A DNA stretch of 64,000 bases from NCBI RefSeq assembly GCF_001597735.1, contig NZ_LUTS01000004.1, positions 62,001 through 126,000 on the forward strand. The letters are read 5' to 3'. Position 1 is the first letter of the stretch. Each line of letters begins with the position of its first letter. The notes below the pieces were generated by a model that had not been told where the DNA came from, did no database searches, and was given only the letters and a program-made list of their open reading frames with translations. Shown here piece after piece: positions 1-8,342 of the stretch. The DNA comes from Neptuniibacter pectenicola (GTDB lineage: Bacteria > Pseudomonadota > Gammaproteobacteria > Pseudomonadales > Balneatricaceae). A program made the translations under genes and the position numbers.

Positions 1-414
1 AAGCTTATTCCCGTTGTTATTAACTGCATAGTAAAGCAAGAGCCTATTCCTATTTATGGAAAAGGAGACCAGCAACGTAATTGGTTACATGTGGATGATC
101 ATGTCAGTGCGCTTTATTGCGTGCTTACACAAGGCGATGTGGGACAAATTTATAATATAGGTTCAGAGGATGAACTGAAGAACATAGACCTTGTAAAACG
201 CGTGTGTCGAATATCTGCATCACTGTTGAAGGCAGAGATCGACGATGTCCTTAAATTAATTACACATGTTGATGATCGCCAAGGGCATGATTTCCGTTAT
301 GCTTTGTCCAGTGAAAAAATAAAAAATGCGTTAGGCTGGGAGCCCACCATTAGTTTTGATGCAGGCCTTGCTCAAACCATTGAGTGGTATCTTGCATATT
401 ATGATGAGCGATAA
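1..414 (+). CDS. rmlB: dTDP-glucose 4,6-dehydratase, 3' part (RmlB)
   Basis: C-terminal 137 codons of RmlB, cut by the window edge; the frame is open from base 1 to the TAA at 412-414. RmlB converts dTDP-glucose to dTDP-4-keto-6-deoxyglucose, the shared precursor of dTDP-deoxysugars. The start carries the family's conserved PIYGKGDQQRNWLHVDDH stretch, followed by a GQIYNIGS segment and a C-terminal GWEPTISFDAGLAQTIEWY tail. The catalytic Tyr-x-x-x-Lys and NAD-binding parts lie outside the window. rmlA follows after 26 bases, which supports a shared dTDP-sugar operon. An RffG-type paralogue cannot be excluded from the fragment. Confidence 0.93.
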   Translation, partial: KLIPVVINCIVKQEPIPIYGKGDQQRNWLHVDDHVSALYCVLTQGDVGQIYNIGSEDELKNIDLVKRVCRISASLLKAEIDDVLKLITHVDDRQGHDFRYALSSEKIKNALGWEPTISFDAGLAQTIEWYLAYYDER

Positions 415-440
415 GGCTTAGTGCCACAAAGGGTCTAGTT

Positions 441-1322
441 ATGAAGGCTATTTTATTGGCAGGGGGGTTAGGATCGCGTTTATTTCCTGCAACTAAAAAT
501 ATATCAAAGCAGTTACTACCCATCTATGATAAACCGATGGTTTATTACCCGCTATCGTTGCTCATGTTGGCGGAAATTCGCGACGTTCTTATTATTACCT
601 CACCTGAGGATAAGCATAGTTTTGTGAGTATGCTTGGCGATGGTAGTCATTTAGGTATGCGATTGGAATATGCGGTTCAAGAAACCCCAAACGGTATAGC
701 TAAAGCCTTTGAGATCGGAGCCGATTTTATAGGCAATAGTAATGTATGCTTAGTGCTAGGCGATAATTTATTTTATGGTCATACGCTCAAGCCTTTAATG
801 CTGCAAGCTAAAACTGTTCAGCATGGCGCGACTGTATTTGGTTATAAAGTACCAGATCCAGAAAGGTATGGGGTTGTGGCATTTGATCAGTCCTGTAATG
901 CAGTGTCGATTGAGGAAAAGCCGATTGATCCTAAATCAAACTTTGCAGTGACGGGGTTATATTTTTACGATCAAAATGTTGTCAGTATTGCTCAACAAAT
1001 AAGCCCTTCTGCTCGAGGGGAATATGAAATAACGTCTATTAATCAAGCTTACTTACAGGCAGGTGCATTACGAGTAGAGTTATTAGGCGACGATGTGTCT
1101 TGGTTTGATGCGGGTACCCATGAAAGTTTACTCGCGGCAACTAATTTTGTGGCAGACGAACAGCGTGATGAATGTAAAATCATAGCAAGCCTTGAAACGA
1201 TAGCTTTCCAAAATAATTGGATAACAAGAGGTGACTTGCTATCCCTTGCTGATAGTTATCCCCAGAGTACTTATAGTCAGTACCTCAAAGAAATTGCCTT
1301 GAATGAAATATCAGTATTATAA
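441..1322 (+). CDS. rmlA: Glucose-1-phosphate thymidylyltransferase (RmlA)
   Basis: RmlA joins glucose-1-phosphate and dTTP to dTDP-glucose, the first step of dTDP-sugar synthesis. The 293-residue protein has the usual family length. The nucleotidyltransferase signature LAGGLGSRLFPAT is near residues 6-18, followed by KQLLPIYDKPMVYYPLS; LVLGDNLFYG supplies the metal-binding Asp and EKP lies mid-protein. The last 20 bases overlap the start of the aminotransferase gene, so translation is probably coupled. With rmlB upstream it would supply dTDP-4-keto-6-deoxyglucose to the enzymes downstream. RffH is the main alternative name. Confidence 0.95.
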   Translation: MKAILLAGGLGSRLFPATKNISKQLLPIYDKPMVYYPLSLLMLAEIRDVLIITSPEDKHSFVSMLGDGSHLGMRLEYAVQETPNGIAKAFEIGADFIGNSNVCLVLGDNLFYGHTLKPLMLQAKTVQHGATVFGYKVPDPERYGVVAFDQSCNAVSIEEKPIDPKSNFAVTGLYFYDQNVVSIAQQISPSARGEYEITSINQAYLQAGALRVELLGDDVSWFDAGTHESLLAATNFVADEQRDECKIIASLETIAFQNNWITRGDLLSLADSYPQSTYSQYLKEIALNEISVL

Positions 1323-2439
1323 GCCTGCGATTCTTAATCACACGAAGCTTATTCAATATATTGAAGGCATCAACGATCGTCGATGTTTTACTAATAACGG
1401 CCCGCTTGTTCGAGAATTAAAAGAGCGCCTCGAAGCATACTTAGGTGTAAAAAATCTATTACTTGTTTCAAGTGGGACGGTTGCATTACAGGTCGCTTAT
1501 AAAGCGTTAGGGTTAAAAGGTAAGATTATTACAACGCCTCTTAGCTTTGTTGCAACAGCTAGCGCATATAAATGGCTGAATCAAAACCTTTGTTTTGCCG
1601 ATATAGATCTAGATACGCTTAATCTAGATCCTAGCGGTGTTACCAAGCATACCTTTCTTAGCTGTGATGATGCTGTTGTTGCCACTCACTTGTACGGTAA
1701 CCCTTGTGATATTGCTTCTTTTAAGCGACTTTCTCTGCGTTTTGAGAATAAAACCATTTATGATGCTTCTCATGCGTTTGCAACACGTTATGGCGGGAAA
1801 AGTGTGCTATCTGAAGGCGATGCTTCAGTGATTAGTTTTCATGCCACAAAGCTCTTTCATACCATTGAAGGTGGGGGAATTGTTTTTGCATCCAATGAAG
1901 ATTACAAACGTGCCGAAAAGATGGTTAATTTTGGTTTTGACCATCAAGGTCAGGTAATGGAGGTTGGCATTAATGCAAAAATGAGTGAGCTCCATGCTGC
2001 TGTTGGCCTCACGGTGTTAGATGATATTGAATTAATGGTTGATCAGCGTTGTGAAATGGTGGAGCACTATTTAACGTGCTTGGCGTCCTATGGTATAGCG
2101 TTTCCAAAACGGCAAGAAGGCGTTGATCGATATTCGCCTAGTTATATGCCTCTGATATTGGAGAGTCCAAAAGAGCGTGACCTTTTATGTAATATGTTGC
2201 GTGCGGAGGGTATTGAGACACGCAAGTATTTTGAGGGTTTACTCCATAAACAGACCGCTTTTACCCGTTTGTCGGTTAACTTGCCTAAGGCTGAGATAAT
2301 CGAGAATAGGCTGCTTTGCTTGCCGTTGTATATGGACCTCAAAAAAGCTGATATTACTTATATATGTGAACAGGTTGTGGTGATACTAAATAAAATTAGG
2401 CAAAAACGGCTAGCCGAGAAAACGTGTAAGGGCCTTTGA
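1303..2439 (+). CDS. DegT/DnrJ/EryC1/StrS-family sugar aminotransferase (VioA-like)
   Basis: PLP-dependent aminotransferase of nucleotide-sugar synthesis, 378 residues. The N-terminal FTNNGPLVRELKERL, the PLP-phosphate region around SSGTVALQ, the Asp of YDASHAFA and the Schiff-base lysine K183 in SFHATKLFHT are all present, followed by the family motif GINAKMSELHAA. Next to rmlB and rmlA, the natural substrate is dTDP-4-keto-6-deoxyglucose, giving dTDP-4-amino-4,6-dideoxyglucose (viosamine) or its galacto epimer. Family and cofactor site are seen; the exact product is inferred. The ATG lies inside the rmlA 3' end. Regions around 1700-2100 contain only shadow frames. Confidence 0.9.
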   Translation: MKYQYYKPAILNHTKLIQYIEGINDRRCFTNNGPLVRELKERLEAYLGVKNLLLVSSGTVALQVAYKALGLKGKIITTPLSFVATASAYKWLNQNLCFADIDLDTLNLDPSGVTKHTFLSCDDAVVATHLYGNPCDIASFKRLSLRFENKTIYDASHAFATRYGGKSVLSEGDASVISFHATKLFHTIEGGGIVFASNEDYKRAEKMVNFGFDHQGQVMEVGINAKMSELHAAVGLTVLDDIELMVDQRCEMVEHYLTCLASYGIAFPKRQEGVDRYSPSYMPLILESPKERDLLCNMLRAEGIETRKYFEGLLHKQTAFTRLSVNLPKAEIIENRLLCLPLYMDLKKADITYICEQVVVILNKIRQKRLAEKTCKGL

Positions 2440-2475
2440 TGAGGGTTATTTTGTTATCGATTAGAGTAACTACTT

Positions 2476-3528
2476 ATGCTTAATATAGTTGTTGTCGGCC
2501 CCGGCTTGATGGGAAAACAGCATATAGAAAGGATTGAGGCGACATCGGGTATGGTGTTGTCTGCGGTGGTTGCTCCAGCGTCCTCAGTGAATCGCGATTA
2601 TGTGGCTAGGCTGAACGTTCCTATGTTTAGTGACTTAGGCCGTTGTATCGAATTTCAGAAGCCTGACGGGGTTATTATTGCTAGCCCGAATAAGTTTCAC
2701 ACAGAGCAAGCAATCGTATGTATAAAACATGACATTCCGGTATTGATAGAGAAACCTTTATCGACCTGCCTTAAAGAGGGTAGGCGTATTGTGGATTTTG
2801 CTAAAGAAAGGGACTTTGTTCATAAAGTGATGGTTGGGCATCACCGTGCTTATAGTCCATTGATTCAACATGCGTGTCGAATTATTGAAAGCGGACGTGT
2901 AGGTAGTCTTGTGACTGTGCAAGGTAGTGCTCAGTTTTATAAGCCTGAGTATTACTTTGTAGAAGGGGAGTGGCGTACACGTCTTGGTGGCGGTCCAATA
3001 TTGATCAATATGATCCATGAGGTTGGTAACCTACGTAAACTCATTGGTGAAATAGAATCGGTTCAAGTCATTAGCTCTTCAGAAAGAAGAGGTTATGAGG
3101 TCGAAGATACAGCAGTGATGAATTTCCGTTTTGAAAATGGAGTCCTTGGGTCATTTGTACTATCTGATACGGCGGCGTCAACTCAAAGCTGGGAATTAAC
3201 ATCAGCCGAAAATCCAAGTTATCCACATTATGCGGAAGAGAATTGTTACTCAATATCAGGGACATTAGGGACACTTGATATCCCTACTATGAATATTAAA
3301 GCTTATGCCTCTTCTGATACGGCTTCTTGGATGGAAGCTTTTGATGAATATGATGCTCCTGTGGATCGACAAGATCCCTTGTTACTACAGTTAGAACATT
3401 TTAAACAGATGCTAAATGGCGATGAAGGTCCAGTCGTTTCTGTTTGGGATGGCTATTGTAATTTAGCGGTTGTTGAGGCGATCAAACAGGCTGAAGAAAG
3501 TGGTTGTCTTGAGCGAGTGGTATATTAA
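2476..3528 (+). CDS. Gfo/Idh/MocA-family oxidoreductase
   Basis: NAD(P)-dependent sugar dehydrogenase-like protein of 350 residues. The N-terminal Rossmann motif VVVGPGLMGKQH (residues 5-16) binds the dinucleotide, and the family signature EKPLST begins at residue 92. The C-terminal half is an alpha/beta substrate domain (Gfo_Idh_MocA_C) with HHRAYSP and an INMIHEVGNLRKLIG stretch whose His lies where catalytic residues occur in relatives. It starts 36 bases after the aminotransferase and its stop is 2 bases from the next start. In amino-sugar clusters such enzymes oxidise or reduce the ring or an acyl substituent; the substrate is unknown. Confidence 0.88.
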   Translation: MLNIVVVGPGLMGKQHIERIEATSGMVLSAVVAPASSVNRDYVARLNVPMFSDLGRCIEFQKPDGVIIASPNKFHTEQAIVCIKHDIPVLIEKPLSTCLKEGRRIVDFAKERDFVHKVMVGHHRAYSPLIQHACRIIESGRVGSLVTVQGSAQFYKPEYYFVEGEWRTRLGGGPILINMIHEVGNLRKLIGEIESVQVISSSERRGYEVEDTAVMNFRFENGVLGSFVLSDTAASTQSWELTSAENPSYPHYAEENCYSISGTLGTLDIPTMNIKAYASSDTASWMEAFDEYDAPVDRQDPLLLQLEHFKQMLNGDEGPVVSVWDGYCNLAVVEAIKQAEESGCLERVVY

Positions 3529-3530
3529 AT

Positions 3531-4676
3531 ATGTCTCAGAAAGTACTTTTAGTTGATACGGGGTTTTCTTCGCAGCCAATTTACCAATCAATACTTGATT
3601 TAGGTTATGACGTTCACGTGGTGGGTGGGCGACCCGATGATGCGTTGGCTAGAATTGCAGAGCAATATTGGTGTCTAGACTATTCCGATACCGATAAGCT
3701 ATCAGAGCTAATCAAGCAAGAAAATTATCAATATATAGTGCCTGGGTGTACTGATCGTTCTTATACTTCATGTTCTGTGGTCGGGGGGGATGGCGCTTCT
3801 CAAGGCATCGAACCACCAGAAAATGACGCAACGATTAATTTAAAACACTGCTTTAGACGTTTGTGTAAAGATTTGCGTATATCAATTCCGGAGGTGGTTA
3901 CCCAATTTCAGCACCACGTCTTTCCACTAATAGTGAAACCAGTAGATGGCTATAGCGGAAACGGTATTTCTATTGTCGACAGAACAGAGAAAATGGAAGA
4001 GGCAATTGCGCTAGCTACATTGGCGTCTCCCACCCAGCGCTATGTATGCGAACAATACATAAAGGGGCAGCTCTTCAGTCATTCTGCTTTTTTAGGACAG
4101 GGGCGGGTCGTACAGGACTTTATTGTTCAGGAAGACTCCACGGTTTCCCCTTTTGCTGTTGATCTGAGTTTTGTGATTCATGATTATCCTAAAAAATATT
4201 TAGACCACCTGAGAGAATCGGTAGAAAAAATAGCAGAATATCTTGGTTTGCAGGATGGTTTGGTACATACACAGTTTATTCAATCAGGTGATCAGCTCTA
4301 TCTGATTGAAATGACACGACGTTGCCCTGGGGACTTGTATAGCCAGTTAATTGAACTTCAGACTGGATTTCCTTATGTGGAAAATTATGTAAGGCCTTTT
4401 CTTGGCATGGAGCTTAATATTGCCCCTTTGAGTAGTGAGCCGCATTTTGTAATAAGGCATACAGTCTCTGCTAGCCAAGGGCAGGTTTTTACTGGGTTAA
4501 AGTTTAGTGATGATTTTAATCTCGATCGGTGGGTGCCATTGGCTGTTGCGGGGGATTGGTTAGATGAAGGGCCTCGAGGTCGAGCGGGTATTGTGTTTAT
4601 TGGTTGTAAAGATAATGATGACCTGAAAAGTACCTATAGCAAGTTTAGTGAACGAAAGGCGTATCAAATGCTCTGA
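3531..4676 (+). CDS. ATP-grasp domain ligase
   Basis: A 381-residue ATP-grasp enzyme. Residues 1-100 form the pre-ATP-grasp Rossmann-like domain (KVLLVDTGFSSQPIYQSI). ATP-binding Lys136 sits in PLIVKPVDGYSGNG, and the Mg-ATP site near Glu260 reads YLIEMTRRCPGDLY. The family makes amide or thioester bonds through an acyl phosphate (carbamoyl-phosphate synthetase, D-Ala-D-Ala ligase, PurK). In this sugar cluster it might attach an amino acid or carboxylic acid to the amino sugar, which is inference. It is translationally close to the upstream oxidoreductase. A 172-base gap follows in which I see no convincing terminator or promoter. Confidence 0.85.
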   Translation: MSQKVLLVDTGFSSQPIYQSILDLGYDVHVVGGRPDDALARIAEQYWCLDYSDTDKLSELIKQENYQYIVPGCTDRSYTSCSVVGGDGASQGIEPPENDATINLKHCFRRLCKDLRISIPEVVTQFQHHVFPLIVKPVDGYSGNGISIVDRTEKMEEAIALATLASPTQRYVCEQYIKGQLFSHSAFLGQGRVVQDFIVQEDSTVSPFAVDLSFVIHDYPKKYLDHLRESVEKIAEYLGLQDGLVHTQFIQSGDQLYLIEMTRRCPGDLYSQLIELQTGFPYVENYVRPFLGMELNIAPLSSEPHFVIRHTVSASQGQVFTGLKFSDDFNLDRWVPLAVAGDWLDEGPRGRAGIVFIGCKDNDDLKSTYSKFSERKAYQML

Positions 4677-4848
4677 TTCATGCGTTCTTGATTGATTTAT
4701 ATAGAGCATATAAATGTTTGCTGGTTTTTTTAAATAGAAATGACTTAACGTTAGACTTTAAAAGCGATCATTTAGTACTGTCCGTAAAGCTCCGTTTGAG
4801 CGTGCGTTTTTAACATAATTGATAAACCGGCTGTGGTGGTTTCTTGTA

Positions 4849-7131
4849 ATGTTACTCTCCATTATTGTTCCAACATATAATCGTGCTGATCGCTTGTGTG
4901 CCGTAATTCAAGCTTACTTGAATCATATCGCCGATGCCTTGGGGGGTGAACAGTGTTTTGAGTTGATTCTGGTGAATGATGGATCAACGGATAGTACCGC
5001 TTCTCGAATAGAGCAGTTGAGTGAATATGAATCAGCGATTATTTCAGTCAATTTATCGACTAATCAAGGTCCTGGATTAGCAAGAGACCAGGGTTTAAAG
5101 GTAGCTAGCGGTAAATGGGTTTGGTTTTTAGATGATGATGATCAGCTTCTCAAAGGTTCGCTCCATGCCTTGCTAGACCTCCTTTTAAACGTATCTGAAA
5201 GCACCACAACCATTGCACACTCTCTGAAGCAAAATTATTCAAAAAATAAATGTGGAGGCAATATAAGCTTTGGGCTTATATCAAATGTTCTGAACTATCA
5301 GGAGCAGCAAGAAGTTTTTAACTTTGTTATTAAGCGCCAGATAATATTGGATAATAATATAAAGTTTAGTTCGGGAGTACATGAAGATATTCGTTATGTT
5401 TTTGATGTGCTTCGGTTCAGCTCTTCGATTACCGTTCTGGAAGAAAAGGTTGTTGAGAAAAAGTGCTCGGATGATTCTATAACATTGGGGATGAGCACTC
5501 GGCGTATATCCGGGTATTTGAATGCGGTAGCAGAGGTGGTTCTCAATCTTGAGCTGTTGCATTTAAAAAGTGGTATGGAGTCATTAAGCCTTAACTCTAT
5601 TTTGACCCAAACCATAGGTGTTATTCTCTATCAAATTGATAAAGAAAAGACTCAAAATGTAAGGGTTAGCTTATATCGATTTCTGGGAAAGGCTCTAAGG
5701 TCCAAAAATTTTTCTGCCTTGATGCTAGACGAATTGAGTCTAATCCGAGATGAGCCTCGAAGGGCTAGTACAACTAACTTCAAATTAGCAACGTGCATTT
5801 TTTTGGAGTATATAAATACTCTGTCGCCACAATGGAGTAAGGTCGATACCTCGATTAAAGATGTTTATGCGAGTAGGTTATCGTGTCGTGATTTGGACAA
5901 GTCTATCTTCCTTGGGCCTAATGAAATTCGGGCTTGCTGTAAGCGCTTTTATTTTCGGGGTAAAAGGGAGGGGGATGTTGTACTTCTTAAGTCAAACTCG
6001 GATGTTACGTTTGAAGATGTCCAAAATGCTAAGTCGGATCTGCTGTCAAAGATTAATAGTGGTGAGCCTAATTCCTGTGATGGATGCCCATACCTTGAGC
6101 GTAGAACGGTTGAGAACGAGCGCATTAATTACATTTCATTAGAGAACTTTTCATATTGCAACATGCGCTGTGATTACTGCTCTCCAAAGTATTATGGTGG
6201 CAGCGAATCGAGCTACTCAGCGTTGGGTATGGTTAAAAATCTTATGCGTGATGAATCTTTATTAGATGAGCGCTGTCAGGTGGTTTGGGGGGGCGGTGAG
6301 CCAACGCTTAGTCCTATCTTTAAAGATGTAAACAGACAGTTAGTTAGTAGCGATAAAATACAAAAAATCCGAGTTTTGACAAATAGCCTGAAATTCTCAG
6401 AAGAGTTATTTAGCCTTTTGGAAGATCCCCGCGTTCATATTGTGACAAGTATTGATGCTGGCAGTGAAGCAATATTCCGTAGTATACGAGGGCGCGGAAC
6501 GATTAATGCTGTCTTGGATAATTTGCAAAAATATCAACAGGCAATGAGTGATATTCGTCGCCTCACCATAAAATATATAGTCCGCTCTGATAACTGTAGT
6601 AGTAGTGAGCTTGAAAATTTTGTTGCAAAAATAGTGAGTCAAAATCTGATTGGGTCCGTTTTTCAGATTAGTTGTGATTTTCAGCTTAATCGGGCAGGCA
6701 TGGATGTGATTAAGGGGATTTATGAACTTTCAACACGCCTGTTGAGTGCTGAAGCTCATGTGGTCGTTTTTGATGATTTAATAAGAGACCGGGTTTCAGT
6801 GAATAAAGCCCAGCTGCACGAAATAACGCGGCATTTGGATTCCTTAGGTTTGAATAACCGTTTTTTAGTGAGCGCGGATCATCCTCAAGAGGTTGTACTG
6901 TGGGGAGTAGGTCTACAGTCTGAATGGTATCAGAATCATACGACAGCGGGCGACGCAGGGCTGTTGGATGCTGCTGTATATAATCAAGATGATCTGACAA
7001 AACTAGGAAGTGAATTTCTTAAGAACGAAGCGCTAATCCTCCCCTGTGGAGTGCAAAGCTTATATGAAATCCTTCAGAATATTGAGACAGGAGGACTTTC
7101 ATCAAGACTGGCGCGAGTCGTTATTGCATGA
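4849..7131 (+). CDS. Glycosyltransferase family 2 - radical SAM fusion protein
   Basis: A 760-residue bifunctional protein. The N-terminus is a GT-A fold family 2 glycosyltransferase: LSIIVPTYNRADRL at residues 3-16, NDGSTDST, then an acidic DDDD at 95-98 as the DxD-type metal site. A helical middle section has no motif I recognise. A Cys pair (CDGC, 410-413) precedes a radical SAM core with CxxxCxxC at C437, C441 and C444 (YCNMRCDYC) and the GGE motif near 481-484. I chose the ATG at 4849 because GT2 proteins begin just before SIIVPTYNR; a TTG at 4819 would add ten residues. A tandem transferase and radical modifier of a glycan or peptide is likely, but the substrate is unknown. Confidence 0.82.
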   Translation: MLLSIIVPTYNRADRLCAVIQAYLNHIADALGGEQCFELILVNDGSTDSTASRIEQLSEYESAIISVNLSTNQGPGLARDQGLKVASGKWVWFLDDDDQLLKGSLHALLDLLLNVSESTTTIAHSLKQNYSKNKCGGNISFGLISNVLNYQEQQEVFNFVIKRQIILDNNIKFSSGVHEDIRYVFDVLRFSSSITVLEEKVVEKKCSDDSITLGMSTRRISGYLNAVAEVVLNLELLHLKSGMESLSLNSILTQTIGVILYQIDKEKTQNVRVSLYRFLGKALRSKNFSALMLDELSLIRDEPRRASTTNFKLATCIFLEYINTLSPQWSKVDTSIKDVYASRLSCRDLDKSIFLGPNEIRACCKRFYFRGKREGDVVLLKSNSDVTFEDVQNAKSDLLSKINSGEPNSCDGCPYLERRTVENERINYISLENFSYCNMRCDYCSPKYYGGSESSYSALGMVKNLMRDESLLDERCQVVWGGGEPTLSPIFKDVNRQLVSSDKIQKIRVLTNSLKFSEELFSLLEDPRVHIVTSIDAGSEAIFRSIRGRGTINAVLDNLQKYQQAMSDIRRLTIKYIVRSDNCSSSELENFVAKIVSQNLIGSVFQISCDFQLNRAGMDVIKGIYELSTRLLSAEAHVVVFDDLIRDRVSVNKAQLHEITRHLDSLGLNNRFLVSADHPQEVVLWGVGLQSEWYQNHTTAGDAGLLDAAVYNQDDLTKLGSEFLKNEALILPCGVQSLYEILQNIETGGLSSRLARVVIA

Positions 7132-7180
7132 TAGTTAATATATTATTTTTTAGCCGTGACTTTTCAGGTACGCATCACTC

Positions 7181-8230
7181 ATGAAGTTATTAGTATTTCC
7201 AACAGACTGTGAAGCAAATACTGAGTTATATGTACTCCTGGAGAGGCTAGGTATACCTGTGGTGGGGGCGAGCTCAACCAAAGGGCAGAATTTTCTAGGG
7301 AAGCATACATTCCCGCTTCCATACATTACCGCTGATGGATTTCTGGAAAAAATTAAGCTTTTAGTCTGTGAACATGAAATTACGCATTTCCACACATCTC
7401 ATGCGGGAGTTTGGGGGGTGTTAAAGGGGCTTGTAGAGAGCAATGAACTTTCTCAAGAGGTTACTCTTTGCTCAGAGTTTCCTTTTGATGCTGAGTGGTT
7501 AAGATTCGAGAAATATGCGTTTTGGGCTAAAGCATTTTTACGGCATCAACATCTTTCCGGTAGTCACTGCACCTTGAGAGAGGATGAGTTGGCGGCTTTA
7601 TGTAAACAATATAATGAAATCCCTGGACAGTGTGACAATCATAAATTGGAATCATTAATTTCAATTGCACCAAAAGTCCCAGTAGGGGATTGGGTTGAAA
7701 TTGGCTCCCTGTATGGGCGTTCATCTTTTGCTCTGGGCTTTCTTGCCCAGCATTTCTGTCAAGCCAGCCTTATCTGTGTTGACCCATGGGACTCAGTTGA
7801 GGTTTTAGGGCAGAAGGGGAAGGCTGAAATATTGGATAAGCAAGGGGCCCAGATTGATTACAGTAAGATTTTTAAAATTTTTCAATCGTCAATCGGGTTG
7901 TTGAGAAATGTAAGTTATATAAAAGCGTTGTCAAAGGACGGAATTAAACGCTACTTGAAATCTGATTTGGATGGGTCGCCCGTAAATATTGATAAGGAGA
8001 TTGCATTTTTACATATAGATGGTAACCACCACTTCGATGAGGTGAGTAAAGACATTGCTCTGTGGGAACCTCACGTATGTGTAGAGGGTTGGGTCGCAAT
8101 CGATGATTACCTTTGGGCTTTTGGGGATGGGCCTAAGAGGGCTGGAGACCTGCTTCTAGCAAGTAAGCGCTTTGACCTAGCTTTTGTTATGGGTGACACC
8201 TTATATATGAGGAAGTCACAAAAAGAGTAA
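7181..8230 (+). CDS. SAM-dependent methyltransferase with an ATP-grasp-type N-terminal domain
   Basis: A 349-residue protein in two parts. The C-terminal half is a class I methyltransferase of the Methyltransf_24/cephalosporin-hydroxylase-like group: motif I is VEIGSLYGRSS around E173, an acidic ribose-binding Asp sits in LICVDPWDS near 202, and HIDGNHHFDEVSKDI contains D280. Residues 1-110 (MKLLVFPTDCEANTELYVLL) look like the pre-ATP-grasp domain of the ligase two genes upstream, but no ATP-grasp core follows. It closes the sugar cluster, so O- or N-methylation of a glycan is a reasonable guess. The domain split is seen; the substrate is inferred. Confidence 0.8.
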   Translation: MKLLVFPTDCEANTELYVLLERLGIPVVGASSTKGQNFLGKHTFPLPYITADGFLEKIKLLVCEHEITHFHTSHAGVWGVLKGLVESNELSQEVTLCSEFPFDAEWLRFEKYAFWAKAFLRHQHLSGSHCTLREDELAALCKQYNEIPGQCDNHKLESLISIAPKVPVGDWVEIGSLYGRSSFALGFLAQHFCQASLICVDPWDSVEVLGQKGKAEILDKQGAQIDYSKIFKIFQSSIGLLRNVSYIKALSKDGIKRYLKSDLDGSPVNIDKEIAFLHIDGNHHFDEVSKDIALWEPHVCVEGWVAIDDYLWAFGDGPKRAGDLLLASKRFDLAFVMGDTLYMRKSQKE

Positions 8231-8280
8231 GTGACAAAAAACAGGCGCGTATGTTTTTTTGTGGTCTTTGTGCCATTTAT

Positions 8281-8309
8281 TTGACATTTTGTCGTGCGGT
8301 TGCCACTAT
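8281..8309 (+). promoter_or_regulatory. Candidate sigma-70 promoter of fleQ
   Basis: A perfect -35 hexamer TTGACA (8281-8286) is followed after 17 bases by CACTAT (8304-8309), a weak -10. The placement, 33 bases before the fleQ ATG, fits a vegetative promoter for the top-level flagellar regulator. The match of the second box is poor, so the exact -10 may differ. Confidence 0.4.
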
Positions 8310-8342
8310 TGCTCTATCTAAAGCAGACAGAGATATGCAGGA

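Noticed and set aside
8240-8262. A-tract/T-tract hairpin after the methyltransferase gene (AAAAAACA...TGTTTTTTT)
   Set aside because: The stem is almost entirely A-T and would be unstable; too weak to call a terminator.
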